NCBI GenBank assembly: GCA_022393335.1
Contig: JAJEKB010021191.1
Coordinates: forward strand, 961,646-1,025,645
Source: Macrotrachela quadricornifera
Taxonomy: Eukaryota; Rotifera; Eurotatoria; Philodinida; Philodinidae
DNA length: 64,000 nt
Direction: 5' to 3'
Each line of letters opens with the position of its first letter. The first letter of the stretch is position 1. A program made the position numbers and the translations under genes. The notes beneath the pieces are model-generated. The model saw nothing but the letters and a program-made list of their open reading frames with translations. It searched no databases and was not told where the DNA came from. Below, one piece after another: positions 1 through 12,915 of the stretch.

Positions 1-543
1 CGAAAAAAAAATTGATAAAAAAATCTCTGAAACATATATAAATCGATCCAGTTTTTTACACGGATTTCAACTATGTTATTATTTTTGACTATATATCGAC
101 TTTTTATTTGTAGACTTTCAAACATGATCTTTCATCTTATGAAACTAAACCGTATTTTTAAAATTTGTCATATGTCCCTGTTGGCGGTCTTTTCACGGAC
201 CCTCTCTTAATATTTACTTTCGGTTTTCCTATTTGCGTGCAAAATAGTTGAGCAATAGTTTATTTTGTTCTCTTTTTTATCTAAATCAATATCAAGATAG
301 AAATGAAAAAAAGTACTTATACATATAAGTAATTCTTTTATTTTATTTCGATTAAGCTCAAGAAAAATTTCCTATAACAAAAACGTAATGCACTATAAAT
401 GTAAGTACATGAATTAATGGGTATCTCTCAGTATTACCATTGAAAAAAATAAATTTATTACACAATCATTTGATTTAATAAAGATCATCTTATTTTATAT
501 GAGCATAATAATCGAGTAGAGTAAAAGAAAAAAAATTCTATTA
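1..543. other. Intergenic, no gene seen
   Basis: AT-rich DNA downstream of the GPCR gene. I see no convincing open frame, repeat pair or RNA gene. Confidence 0.5.
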
Positions 544-1611
544 TTAATGATCAATTATTCCTATTTGATCTGTTCGTTTGTGTTTGATAACTGCAGGTGC
601 AGGAACAATAATTTGTCGTTGTTTTCGACAGAAAAAAATTTTCTTTAATTTTTTTCCTAATTTAGATATTGATCCACAACAAACAAATGGAAAAAGAAAC
701 ATAATATAATTTGCAAAAAATGCACTATGATAATATAATACTAATATTTCATTTGTTTCTAAACCAAGAAATCTACAAAATTGAAATAATGTTCGTGGAC
801 CCATAAATATAAAATAAAGAATTGATATTGATAATAATTGAATTGTCATTTTTCGTTGTTTTCGCCATTCAATTGATCGATTCATACGAGATTTTTGCCA
901 TATAACACGTAAAAAAAGAACAATATTCAATATAACTGTAAGAAATGTTGGAATAAATTGATGACTTATTGTATTATATTTATAAATAATCGGATTAGAT
1001 AATACACAAGACATAGGAACACCATTAAATGGTGATTGACGTATAACTTCTTCACAATATGGAAATACAATAATTACGAAATAATATATAAAAGAATAAA
1101 TCATTAGTATTATTAAAGGTAGATAATGAATAAAAAATCTTTTCTTTTTTGTTAATACCCAATCACTATGAAATATAAGAATATGTCGTTCAATTGAAGC
1201 CCAAGCAAAACCTACTAATTGTGTTGAATAACATAAATAATCAATAAATGTCCAAAAATGTGCAAAAGTAAATGTAAATTTCCACTTATCACCATATTGA
1301 TACCAATAAAGCATTAATGGTACACTTGTTATTTCATAGATTAAACCAATAAAAAGAAATACAATAATTATATGATTATTCAAAGCTTGGCGAAGTGTTC
1401 GATCAAATAAAAAATAATATAAAACAAATATTGAACATATAACTGATAGACTATTTAGAATAAGATAAAGCCAAAATCGAGCATGAAAAGATATACGTAA
1501 TTCATATGGCTTACCGAGATCTTTTTCAGTAAAAATACTATATGAACTTGTCATTTTTAATAACAATAGAAAAAAAAAATTTAATATTTTTTTTAGTAAG
1601 ATATTTTTCAT
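544..1611 (-). CDS. Rhodopsin-like seven-transmembrane GPCR
   Basis: Single-exon 355-aa membrane receptor. Seven hydrophobic segments can be followed: TM1 begins near residue 47 (RFWLYLILNSLSVI), and TM7 ends near FPFVCCGSISK. A short basic C-tail follows (KLGKKLKKIFFCRK). The DRY position at the end of TM3 reads ERH within FAWASIERHILIFH, which is typical of divergent class A receptors. One extracellular Cys (PYCEEV) and another (MSCVL) could form the loop disulfide. The first 19 residues are unusually hydrophobic and Lys-rich; a second Met at residue 20 (position 1554, MTSSYSIF) is an equally good start. The ligand cannot be deduced. Large families of such orphan receptors are known in rotifers and other lophotrochozoans. 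No neighbour suggests a pathway. Confidence 0.85.
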   Translation of the reverse strand: MKNILLKKILNFFFLLLLKMTSSYSIFTEKDLGKPYELRISFHARFWLYLILNSLSVICSIFVLYYFLFDRTLRQALNNHIIIVFLFIGLIYEITSVPLMLYWYQYGDKWKFTFTFAHFWTFIDYLCYSTQLVGFAWASIERHILIFHSDWVLTKKKRFFIHYLPLIILMIYSFIYYFVIIVFPYCEEVIRQSPFNGVPMSCVLSNPIIYKYNTISHQFIPTFLTVILNIVLFLRVIWQKSRMNRSIEWRKQRKMTIQLLSISILYFIFMGPRTLFQFCRFLGLETNEILVLYYHSAFFANYIMFLFPFVCCGSISKLGKKLKKIFFCRKQRQIIVPAPAVIKHKRTDQIGIIDH

Positions 1612-3984
1612 TACTTAAGTACTACTATAAAATCAAGTATGCCTTGGTAATCAATAGTACTACTGTTTGACATTGTTAAGATTTCTCTTAAAGGTTTGCT
1701 GTTCTTAAATAACTTATATAAATTAATAGTTAGACATGGAATTGATATCATCTGAACGTGTCCATAAGAGAGAACAATGTTAAATAGTAATAAAGAATGA
1801 GATCAAGATGAACACAATGGGTAATACTAACATAATTATTATCTACCGTTTCTAGTTTTAATCTCATTCTAACTTAGATCTTGTATTTTGACATGCATGT
1901 CATCTATTAAAAGATTACAAAGTTGTCCTGGATAAAAGAAAATTCAATGCGTGACAATTAAAGAAATAAAATTCTGTCTTTAATCAAAATGTTCAATATA
2001 ATTGCTTCTTACTTTTATGACCTATATCATCAATGCAGAAATTCAAATTGTTACTTATTTCTTTGAAATATTTCTAATTAAAAACTTCGATTATTTTTAT
2101 CATGAAAAATTTTTGTAGAAAGGGACAATTAATTGGAGAAAATTAAATATAATATGTTAACTTGACTTTATTTAGTCAAGAATAACTTGCAAAAAGAAAA
2201 CTGTGTCGCGCAATTCCTGCAGAATTACAATGTGAAATATGATATATTTATTGTTACTAATTTCCTAAATTAATAGAAACTAATATGAATCACAACTGTC
2301 AATGATGTTCTAATATTAAGATCAAACAGTATCATAGAAGTTCTTGTAAAAAGTGAGATTAATTACTCTTAAAACAAATCATTTGTTTGAGTTTGTATTC
2401 TACCCATGAATATGGAAAGCTGGTTAGATTTGGTGAGAGAGAGATAGATAGATAGAACTCTTCAGGATTAGTTCAATGTTGATTAAAAGATCGTATCAGC
2501 TTAATGTCAATTGACAGCATGAGTATATCATTCTTTTTAGAAGATTTACCAAATATTTGTTATTTAAAAGAGTTAAATAGAGAAAACGTATAAAAATAAA
2601 ATGTTAAATATATGAATGATAGGGATCTCGTGACAAAATATAAAATGGTAAAATAATTATAATTCAATGTGACGTCTTGTTATATCTCATTAGAAAGATT
2701 TATAAATATTTGCTTTTTTTTATATTTTGAATTGTGTACAAACTATTTCCAGCTATTTGAGATCGATTAAATACGTTAAGAAAACGATTCTTTAAAAAAA
2801 AACTATTTGAATATCAAGTGAAATAATTAATCGTATTAAATTAAAGTTATTTATACAAGTTCATCATCATCAGTTTTTGTAATATTTGCATTTTCTATTC
2901 TTATATTTATTTATGAATTTGATTTTCTATCATTTATCTTGAAGGTATTACGAAATCAATCAGTAATAGAACCACAAATAAACCATCATAAAAGATCAAC
3001 GTACGTATTTGACCGTATATGACAGCCGAAATCAATTGAGATGATTGAATTATTCCTAATCAACTTCAAATTTCTTCATTTACACAAGTAAAAAAATCCT
3101 TTTCTCGAAAGATTTTTTTTTTTCGTTACTGATAATATTTTCAAAATTGATCAATGAACAACATATAGATATTAGTCGAAGTACAACAACAACTATTATG
3201 TAATACAGGATGGCCCAAAACTCATTTTACTGAGAAAATATTCAATATTTCCATTATGAATCAAGCGAATGAGTTGATTTTTCTATTAGTAATAGAGACA
3301 TGTATAAGGTTTACAGCCACCCTTACATACATAGAGAAGGTTTTTGTTAAATGTATTGTTTTTTTCCTATCTGTGAATAAGTAAAATTCTTTGATTGAGA
3401 TTAACAAAGGATCTCTGTCGACTTGTCAAAATGGATATAAACCTTAAACATGCTCCTAATACTGGTTAAAAAAAATCAGCTCGTTCGCTTGTGTCACCAT
3501 GAAGATATTGAATCTTTTCTTGGTAAAGAACTCTTTAAATATTTTCAAACTAATCATTCATTATCATCTATAAAATGAACTTGTCATAAATATTCAGAGA
3601 TCAATGTTCGTTCTCATAAGTTACATTTTTCAAGTGTTAACAAATTATTTATTTTAATGTTTGCTCAATGAATATTTTAGATTAAATTGAGTTATTGACG
3701 TTTTTATTAATCATTATATTTGTTGTAGAGGCAATTGAGTGTCAACAGATTAATAAAACCATCAAACATCGATAGTCAATGTATATGAGAACGATATACA
3801 TATTATTATATATCATAAAAAAAAATCATTCATCAAAATCAAAGGTATTGATAACAAAACATGTCACTTTGAATAATATTTTTAAGATCACAAAATAGAT
3901 AGTACAATTGACAAGAAAATGTATTTTATGTTATTCATCTTTGTAATTACAGCTACGACCTTCTTCATAATAAACCATTTGCTA
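1612..3984. other. Intergenic, no gene seen
   Basis: About 2.4 kb of AT-rich sequence between the GPCR start and a MITE. It contains only scattered short homopolymers and a short GATA run near 2436. No supported gene. Confidence 0.5.
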
Positions 3985-4675
3985 CTTAGATATATTCAAA
4001 AGTAATGTCGTGATTATCTTATTTTCTTATCTGCTCAACTGATATGGCCATAATAAAATTTTGATAAAAGAAACTTAACTTTCGAGTAGGGCAGATTATA
4101 TTAGTACACTTTGCAATTCAGTTTTTCATTCACGTAATACGTTGCATTAAAAAATAAAATATATCATCAGATGCAACGTGAAAAGAGAATACAATTTATA
4201 TAAGAATGAAATAAGATAAAAGAAATATTTGTTGAATAGAAAAAAATGATCTTTTCATGACAGCAAAAATTGGTCATACAGAACTTTGCTTTTTTTGAAA
4301 ACAAAAAGTACTTAAATAAAAGATGTCAGGTGATTAAAAGCTGAAAAAATAAAAATGAAGTCACATTGTACATATAAAATAAGCGATCGTAGGTAAAATG
4401 TAGCGCTTTTTACACTGCATCTCGTGGTAAATTTTGTTTCCTAATTAGGTGATTGAAAATTGAAATACAAAGCATAGCCGTTTAATCTGATCCATTCGAA
4501 AGTTAAGTTACAATAAAAACAGTTCTTATCAAAATTTTATTATAATCATACCAGTTAGATAGTGATAAAATAGCATAGAGAAATCCTCGCTTCATTTTCT
4601 CCATCGCCCTATTTTGTTTTGACTCTTTTATAAGAAAATAAGATAATTACGGCATTACTTTTGGATACATCTAAG
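3985..4675. mobile_element. Palindromic MITE, CTTAG.. ends
   Basis: An inverted-repeat element of about 690 bp. The left end is CTTAGATATATTCAAAAGTAATG after a TA; the right end is CATTACTTTTGGATACATCTAAG. Arms pair over a long distance: the segment around 4010-4090 (TCTTATTTTCTTAT, ATAAAATTTTGAT) is mirrored at 4500-4650. The inner part carries both orientations of the GCGTGAAAAGCTCTACAA-like box (about 4170-4198 and 4398-4422, degenerate here). The same end type occurs at 19657-19884, 25090-25759 and near 45153. No coding capacity; TA target duplication suggests a Tc1/mariner-mobilised non-autonomous element. The right flank (CATAT) is not a perfect TA, so that edge is less certain. Confidence 0.7.
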
Positions 4676-5449
4676 CATATCGTACAGTGGCCAGGTGATC
4701 AAACCGTTTTTGTGAAGGAAACGAAAATATCAATAATGATCCACATTCAACTTATAACGAAATTACAGTTGAGACATCTCTGTCTCTCTCATGGTACAAT
4801 AGAACGAATTATCCATGACTCTCTCAAGATGAAAATGGTTACATCTGGTTAGGTATTCCATCAACTGAATGATAGACAAGAGCAAGAATGAGTTAGACTT
4901 TTTTAGGAAAATGCAAACTCATCACAAATCCACAAAGAGAAGCTAGATTGGCGACGGTGAATCACTAACTATTGCCGTTCGTCAAAGTAAATTTGAACCA
5001 AAAATTTTATTTGTTATTTTCTTGAAATGAGATGGCTCCGTTCTTAAACATGATATTAATGAAGACAGAACCATAGATTACAAGTATTATATCGAAAATT
5101 GCCTCAAGCCTGTTGTCAAAGAAATATGAAAACAACGAAAATCAACTAGTACAAAAGGTATAAAAATGGCTCAAGACAATGCTCGATTCTATAATTATTT
5201 CGATGTTATTAATTATTTAATAAAAGCAGGTATCGTTAAAATACCACTATATTCACCTGACCTTGCGCTATGTGACTATCAAACGTAATCTAATCGACCA
5301 ACCAAATGAAAAGTCATTGACTCGTGTGATATCCAAGTTAGTGAAAAATATTCCAGAAGAAGTATTTAAAAAGGCTTTTAACAATCTATTAAAAACGATG
5401 GAACTTTGTATAAATAATCATGGTGAATATTTTGGACATGTAATAAAAT
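4676..5449 (+). pseudogene. Degenerate mariner-type transposase remnant
   Basis: Pieces of a mariner-family transposase in several frames. Recognisable blocks in order: LSHGTIERIIHDSLKMKMVTSG at about 4784-4852; a broken FHQLNDRQEQE block after it (WVPHQLTDRQ-like in the family); MAQDNARFYN near 5166, which is the second catalytic Asp region; YSPDLALCDY near 5250, the third Asp region; and a C-terminal CINNHGEYFGHVIK, the usual mariner tail. Stops and frameshifts interrupt it throughout, so it cannot encode an active enzyme. It is only distantly like the mariner at 27325-28631 and must be an independent, older insertion. The adjoining MITE at 3985-4675 abuts its 5' side and may have inserted into it. 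Confidence 0.75.
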
Positions 5450-6018
5450 AAAACTCGAATTTTATCTTTCATCTTATATTTTTTTAAAGAATCTTAGAAC
5501 TTTTGATTAGACCTAAGTACAATCAAGTAACATTAAATGCACTTATATCTATATAAAAATATTCTACAACCAAAGTTGGTTATTTTTTTAGAGAATGATG
5601 AAATATTTCAAATTGTCAACGAACGATGTTTAAGATGATATTAACTTGACCTAGTATTCGTTTGAAATATCATTTATAAAATATACATTTGTTGAGCACA
5701 AAATAAAGTTGACGTCTGGATTTACATTGAACGCATACAATACTTTAATAATGATTTTTTAAAGATCATATTTTGATGGTAAAGTCTGAAACACTAAAGA
5801 ATACAAATAAATACTTATATGAGTCTTAAAAGACCATATGATATATTAGTGCAAGTAAAAAATTTGAATATATCTTTATTCTACTTTTTTTTAAAAATCT
5901 TCCTTTATTAGCTAATATGTTTAGAATGAAATCTATAATGTCTATATTTTATTCCAATCGTTATCAAAGTTGAAAACAGTGCTAAAGCGATAAACGTCTG
6001 TAATGGCTTGTGAAATAG
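5450..6018. other. Intergenic; likely polyA signal of next gene
   Basis: No gene seen. On the minus strand an AATAAA lies at 5875-5880, about 140 bases beyond the stop of the 6019-6489 gene, and is a plausible polyadenylation signal for it. Confidence 0.4.
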
Positions 6019-6489
6019 TTAACCAGCCAGAAATGCTGCTACTGATTGAGCAAACTGTCGACAATCATTGAAGCCCACTTCATAAGCCCCAAAATTTCGC
6101 ATTTCATACAATACGAAAAGTTTTAAATCCTCTACTCTTCTGTTAGATCTTTCAACATACCTATCACCTGGTCTCCAATAAGTTGGTCCAATTTCTACGT
6201 AAAGCGGTGAATATTGACGATCTGAATACATATCAGCATGTAGATGAACTTTAAATGTGTGTCCTGAATCGGTTTGAAAAACGACGAAGTTATGATGAAT
6301 AAGAGTCTCGTATAGATAAAATCGACGAATGATCATTCCATCCATGAGAAACCTCGAAAAACTATATAAATCAACTGGTCGACCATTAAAGTGATTATTA
6401 GATGCATCAATACCAATTGAAGCCAAACTAGCGGCAAGTAGTCCTACAAATCGCACGTATGCTTCACGAATTGGTTGGAAAGAAACCAT
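6019..6489 (-). CDS. 156-aa protein, possible permuted papain-fold
   Basis: Single-exon protein of 156 aa, no signal peptide or membrane segment. I do not recognise a close family. Two blocks suggest a circularly permuted NlpC/P60-LRAT-PPPDE type fold: a His-containing strand block (LIHHNFVVFQTDSGHTFKVHLHAD, residues about 63-86) and a later Asn-Asp-Cys block (FNDCRQFAQSVAAFL, residues about 140-154) that resembles the NC-xHF motif with the catalytic Cys. In those families His precedes Cys in the chain, as here. The spacing is consistent, but no diagnostic sequence proves it, and His/Cys catalysis is an inference. A downstream AATAAA on the same strand supports it being expressed. It could alternatively be a rotifer-specific family. 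Confidence 0.55.
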   Translation of the reverse strand: MVSFQPIREAYVRFVGLLAASLASIGIDASNNHFNGRPVDLYSFSRFLMDGMIIRRFYLYETLIHHNFVVFQTDSGHTFKVHLHADMYSDRQYSPLYVEIGPTYWRPGDRYVERSNRRVEDLKLFVLYEMRNFGAYEVGFNDCRQFAQSVAAFLAG

Positions 6490-7576
6490 TTATCCACTAA
6501 TCAAAGTAATACAACTATGTAAAAAATTGTCTTTTTTACCAAGCCAAATGACTAATTAATATAACTGAGAGATTTTAAGCTAGTACACACAAGTCTAAAA
6601 TCTACAACAAAGAAATGATAAAGAGAAATTTGACACAAAAAATAAAGAAAGAGACTAATGATACAATTTTCTTTATGATATTTACCAATCCATGAAAATC
6701 TTTAATATGGAAAGAGAAGTATAGGGAACTGATGTTCGATATGAATATGCAAAAAAAATGATGATGTTTAGAAAAAAAAGCTAATCAATAAATGAATATC
6801 TCGATAAAAACCGTTTATATTGGATAAATCCGTGAGTATCCAACTACTTTTAGGGGGAAGTTATTTTTTATGCTGATTGTACTGAAAGTGGATGGAAAAC
6901 ATTTTATATTTCGGCAATAATACATTTAAAATAAAAATTCTTTAGTGATTGTGCTATTCGACTAACTTCCTACCTTTGACCAAATTATACGCTTTAAACA
7001 GTGTAGTAATCTGAATGTTCCTCTCCATCCTTAGATGTTGTGAGAAAGGAACCTGAAATTTTTTATTCACCTTTTGTCAAATTAGCATAAAAAATTCGAT
7101 AAAAAAAATTTTTCTCCAAAAATTGTTCGGATATTCATGAATTTATCCGTTCCTGTAACTTTCACGTTTGATTGAACGAAAAGCATGCAAATTATAAACA
7201 TATTGGTGAAAGTCATACAGATAAAATTCTGATAATCTTACTTGAACTCATTCTATCTCTGTTTCAGCTTTATTCAATAATACTTGTCTCCTTCAAAATC
7301 TATGAAAACTAATTTCGATACTGTCCAAAACGATGATTTTTCCTTCTCTTTCCGGCCAGTTCTAGCCGTTTCCTAAGACTGAAATCTTCGATCTGAAGAG
7401 TAAGACACAAAAAATTTGTCGTGTTTATTGCTTCAAATTGATATTACGTGTGATTTTTTTTTTACTACGATCTATAAGGTGTCTGCAATGTAATATTTTA
7501 TTTTAAATTCATTTTTACTCTTAAACAACGAAAGATATCGGTTTGAAACACAATAATACAACGTTCTATAACTGTA
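6490..7576. other. Intergenic, no gene seen
   Basis: AT-rich, no supported reading frame or repeat pair. Confidence 0.45.
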
Positions 7577-7710
7577 CACTAGAAAATAAAATGTGTTCTA
7601 ACGAACATCTTGTATCATATCTCTTGCGTTCTTCACTATATATATATTAAGTGCAGAACGCAAGAAATACAACACGAGGTGTTCTTTACAACACATTTTA
7701 TTCTAATATG
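7577..7710. mobile_element. Small MITE (134 bp), TA target duplication
   Basis: Starts CACTAGAAAATAAAATGTG and ends CACATTTTATTCTAATATG, a clear terminal inverted repeat continuing inward through TTGCGTTCT on both arms. TA flanks both ends (7575-7576 and 7711-7712). No coding capacity; a Tc1/mariner-type MITE is the best reading. Confidence 0.75.
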
Positions 7711-9879
7711 TAATGAATCTTGCTTATATAGATGTCAAACAACTCGTTCTATCAAATAGTGTAAAGCTGATTTCGATACCATGAATGATCAAAAATATTC
7801 AAAAAAAAATAGTTGTGTACATCATATTTACCTTTGGACAATATTTCACGTCGATTAGTATAATGCTTTTGATAAAGATATTGTATAACAATAAATACCT
7901 TCATAGATGACTAACAGATTATAATATTTTTATTAATACAATGAAATATAGCTATTACCTGTAGCCAATCAATAGTATCGTGCGATACTATAAACATAAG
8001 AATATGACTCATTTGTAATCATTCACTATCATACACAATTAATGATAAGTATCTAATTTTTATTTTATCACTTTCTATCATTATTTACTTATCTGTCATA
8101 AATGTAAAACTAAATAGTGTAGTATTGTTTTAGATTTCAGTTAACTGAATTCTTTTTTTATAAAATTTTGTATCCTTCAAGATACTATACTGTTACCAAT
8201 AAATGATCATTGAATAATGTCTTTTTTTTTGTTTTATTGATTTCATTTGGTGCAGCATAAATAATTTTAATATATCCTTGAAGAAGAAAGCATATTACTT
8301 GATATGATAAATGTTCGTAATTAACAAATATTATACACATTCAAAGAGGCAATGTTGGTATGCTATACAAAAAGACATCATATTATGATTATTAATTGAT
8401 AAAAATGTTAAAGGTTCCTTTATTCCATTCTTTCTATTTGAATAGTAACACCATTAAAGTATCTAAGAATATACGAGAACAGAGAGAAAACAGACAGTTG
8501 TCACTAAAGTAATATTACCAGAAGACCTACAAATTATACTTAAGACTAAGATATTTAGATCCATCGATTGAGAGATTCTAAGTACTCTAGTGGGTTCAAT
8601 TTTTCGACATTTTTTTTTAATTGATTAAGAAAGCTTTAAAAAACCTTCTGGAAAAAAACTGTATTATTTAATTTGATGCATCTTCATCTCCTCTTCCTAA
8701 CGATGAAAACCACAGCTCCCTATCTTGCTCCTTGCTAAACCTATTTGAAAAATACTCACTCGCCGTTTTTTTTTACTGAATGAATATTAGTTCCACATTT
8801 ATGACACATTTATAAATAATGATAGAAAGCAACAAGATAAAAACTAGTTAATTAAAATTGATTATAGATGATAACGAATAATTACAAAGTAGTCATATTT
8901 CTATACTTATTGCATCCTACGATATTATTGAGTGACTATAGGTAATAGTGAATTTAACTAGTTTCAACGAAAACATAATAATCTCCTAGTCATTTCAGTT
9001 ATTTTATACATTAACTATCTAATGGTATACATACTTTTTAGTAATTTTTCGAGTAATAAAAAATATTTTTTACTTATAGATATACGCATTACTATTAAGT
9101 TTTTCTCTCATTGAAATAAATCGCTAAAATATTGGACGTTATAATAGCAATGATAAAATCCTTCTTTGCTTTGAATCCCACTCAGGAATGTGTTATAGAA
9201 CCTCCAAAAGAAGGTATAAAAATAGACTATGCAAAGGCTCTATTTGTAACTACCACCAATAAGATATTTTAGCTATTTTAATACAATTTATCACTCGATT
9301 TTTTAGTATTTTCACAAAAAAATCATGTTTTTTAACGTATGAAAAAAAACGAAATTTTTTGAAAACATTTGATTAAAACTCCATTCTTCTAAAAATCTTT
9401 AATTGTTTTTAAAACTATATCCTCAGATAAGAAAAGAACAACACTAGTACTAGTTTTCTGGTGATCAAAATACTGCCGTATCTGTACTGTACCGTTTCAT
9501 CTTGGTAAAACTGCGTCAAATGGTTCACGTTCCTTCAGCCTTGAACGGTACATATATTAATATAGATATGAATCAACAAAAGTTTGGTTAGTTCCTTATC
9601 TTTTCCTGTTTTCATTCTTCGAGCTTCGTCAAACTTTTTTAATGGTTTGCGTGTGGACTTCATTTACTGGCTCCACAAAATTGATGGTAAAGTAAGCACG
9701 CTGACGCATATCAAAGGAAAGAAAAATAATGTTAAAAAGTTTTCGTTTGAAAAAATGATATTCATTTGGTCTATTGTTGTATATACAGTGATGTTTGTTG
9801 ACTTTTTCAAATTATTGTTTTTATTTTTATCTCAAAGTAATTTTCTAATTTTTGAGTATAAAATCTAAGAAGATCTTCT
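7711..9879. other. Intergenic, no gene seen
   Basis: About 2.2 kb of AT-rich DNA. A 94-codon open frame at 9584-9868 has no recognisable motif and biased composition expected by chance; I do not call it. Confidence 0.45.
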
Positions 9880-10400
9880 CATTATTTTGTAGAATTTACA
9901 TTAAGTTTCATTCAAGAAAAATTTTATTATTAATTATTATTCAAAATGATCTGCATCAACTGAAATACATAAAAACTAATCTTTTCCTATAAAATTTGTC
10001 GAATTATTGTCTGAAGTATATTCATACATCATTCTCATCTTATTTTCTTTACACATCACTAAGTGATTTATTTCACTCTTCGTATAGATCTTTATCAAGT
10101 AAATAATAAAAAATATGAATGATTGAAAGTATCACGTAGTATATTTCAACCTTGTCGAAGGACACATCAATTGAATAACAAAAGTTATGAATGATTGAAA
10201 ATGTCACATAATATGTTTTATCCTTGGTTAAAGACCTTCATGAGTATGTTATAAAAGATATAGATGATTGAAGGTATAGAAAAATATATTTCAACCTTGC
10301 ACAACAGTGTGCATCAGTTAAATTAAATATTTATTAGAACATTAATTGAAAATTCATCAAATTAATAAAGATATGAATGTTATTCTTACAGATGAATTTG
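9880..10400. repeat. Dispersed repeat, copy 1
   Basis: About 520 bp closely matching 48640-49170 in the same orientation. Shared blocks include TTATTCAAAATGATCTGC, CAACTGAAATACAT, and internally repeated stretches built on AATGATTGAAAGTAT and TTTCAACCTTG. No terminal repeats or coding capacity seen, so its class is unknown. Confidence 0.65.
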
Positions 10401-10974
10401 TTAAAAGGGTTTAAATATATTCATCATTAAGATACATTTGATTTTATTATTACACTAGCAAGAGGTCGTACACACTGCACAGATACTTTTTACTGTAAAG
10501 TTTCATATACTGTCGTTTAGCCTTGATTAGGGGTGTGAAATTATTGTTATTGTTACAAATAACAATAACAAAAAAGTTATTGTTATTAAATAACAATAAC
10601 ATTTTTTTGTTATTGTTATTAAATAACAATAACATTTTTTTGTTATTGTTATAAATAACAGATCAATAACAATAACTTTTTGAAAAATTTGTTATAAACA
10701 ATAGACCAATAACAAACAATGTTCTATTCTGAAAAAAACCCTCAAAATGAATCACTACCTTTCTCATTTAGAGATGTGGAACTACTGTTATTTCTATTTA
10801 GGGGTGAGAAGTTCTTGTTATTTTGTTATTATTCTCTCAACTGAAGGATGGATCATACTGAAAAAAAGTAGTTTGTCTGTAGTGGTTGGTTGGATTCGTG
10901 TCAGGGTCCAAGCTCATATGAAGAAAAGTTAACCATAACAACTTTTGATAACTTCTTTATGAGACGCTACCACT

Positions 10975-11312
10975 AGGTTCTCAAATGTTACACTAAAGGG
11001 ATACTCATAAGACCTCAAGTACTATACTATAGGGGCACCATTGGGACCTCAATTGTTACACTATAGAGGTAGCTATAGGTCCTCAAGTGCCATATCATAG
11101 AGGTACCCATAGGTCATCAAGCGCCATACTATAGCGATACCCATAGGTCCTTAAGTGCCTCACTGTAGGGATACCCTGCGATCCTCAAGTGTCATACTAT
11201 AGGGGTATTCTTAGATCGTCAAGCGCTATACTATAGAAGTACTCGTGGCACCTCCAGTGCTATACTATAGGAGTATCCTTGGGCGCTCAATTCCTATACT
11301 ATAGAGGTACCT
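10975..11312. repeat. 34-bp minisatellite, about 10 copies
   Basis: Tandem 34-bp units of the type CCTCAAGTGC-CATACTATAG-AGGTACCCAT-AGGT lie in the left arm of the hAT-like element. Mirror-image units occur in the right half (12785-12915 and 14195-14220), and two more units lie at 12042-12110, consistent with the array being part of the original inverted repeat. Confidence 0.8.
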
Positions 11313-12043
11313 AAAAATTCGCAACCCATAAAAAAATAATACCAAAAATTAATTTTTAATCGGTTTTTTCTTGATTTAAAATGGATTAAAATGCCGCGAT
11401 TTTAATCAGAGTTTTAATCATGAAAAACATCGATTAAGATCAGTTATTTACGTGAAAGTCGATTTTAATTGATTTTTCTATGATTAAAAATTTGATTTAA
11501 ATCGTGTCATTTTGATCAATTCTGAATATGAATAAAACAATTAAAATCGAGTATCTCGAAAAAAGTCGAATTTAATCGATGCCTCATTTTAGATGATTAT
11601 AATCCATTCTTAACTTTCAATCAATTTTAAACATGAACATTGGAAATAATCGCTTTTCGCGAAATTCGAAATGAAAACCTTGATTTTCACACAATTTTTT
11701 GGATAAAGAGACTATGAACTTACTACTGAGCTAAGATCAAATACTCATAGTGTATTGGATCTCCTATAGAAATTGCTTCAAAATTAAGATAGGGAAATTA
11801 CTTGAAATCGATTAAAATCGATTAGAATTGATTGAAAGCAATTAAAACCAATTCGATTTTTAACCGATTATTGTGATTTCTGGAAAAAATTTATTTTAAT
11901 CGATTTTGGCCGAACAAAATCGATTTAAATCAACTTTTGTTTCAAATTTGATCAAGAACTGTCATATTTAATGGATTTTTTTGATTTCCTTACAAAAAAT
12001 TGATTTTAATCATTTTTTGCTTCATTATTTTTTACATGCGAAA
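11313..12043. mobile_element. Nested insertion rich in AATCGATT
   Basis: Interrupts the 34-bp array in the left arm only. Ends are weakly inverted (ATTCGCA..AAAAAATAAT on the left against ATTATTTTTTACATGCGAA on the right). The interior is a loose swarm of AATCGATT/TTAATCGATT variants with no reading frame. Boundaries are approximate; the class is unknown. Confidence 0.45.
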
Positions 12044-12915
12044 TGCTATACTATAGAGGTACCCTTGGGTCCTCAATTATTATTCTGTGGGGGTGCTCTT
12101 GGGTCATCAAGTAGTATTAATAATATTACAAGCTTCTAGTAAAAAATGTTTTATCCTAAACAATTTTACTAAAGAAATAGAATATTTTTTTTTTGGAATG
12201 TTACTATTGAAGGAATTAGATTCGGATTGTTACTTATTTGTATAAAGTTTCTACATAAATTCCTCCCATATCGGCATATACGAAAAAACACTTTGGCATT
12301 CCAGAATCGAGTGCCAACTGAGTAGAAACGACGAACGTTAATTGTTAATGACAATAACAATAAGTGCCACTTGTGACTAAAAGCAGATAACTTTTTTCTG
12401 AAAAGCCCTACTTCAGGATTCTGTTGACACGAATTACATCAATGAAGTTTGTCGAACCCCAACTGATACGATTTGAATTAACGAAATGCTGAAATAGGGC
12501 TTTTTAGAAAAAAACTATTTGTTATTAATAACAAATGACACTTATTGTTGTTGTTATTAACATGTAACGCTCGCCGTTTCGATTCATTTAGCCCTCGAGT
12601 GTAAAGGGTCAGTGTTTTTTCGTATTTGGCAATATAGGAGGAATTTATCTAGAAACTTTATACGAATAAGGAACAATTCGAATGTATTTGCTTCAACAGT
12701 AACATTCGAGAAAAAATACTCGACCTCTTTTCTAAAATTGGTTTGGAGGAAACATTTTATAATTGGAAGCTTGTAATACTATTAATACTACTAGATGACT
12801 CAAGGATATCCCCATAGTATACCAATTGAGGGACTAAGGATACCCCATAGTACACCAATTGAGGACCTTTGGATATCGCTATAGTATGGCACTTGACTAC
12901 CTTTGGGTACCCCTA

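Noticed and set aside
9584..9868. 94-codon open frame on the plus strand
   Set aside because: No recognisable motif, hydrophobic AT-driven composition, no conserved partner. Judged to be chance.
10450..10635. Asn/Leu-rich open frame
   Set aside because: It reads the GTTATT array at the end of the hAT-like element, so it is not a gene.
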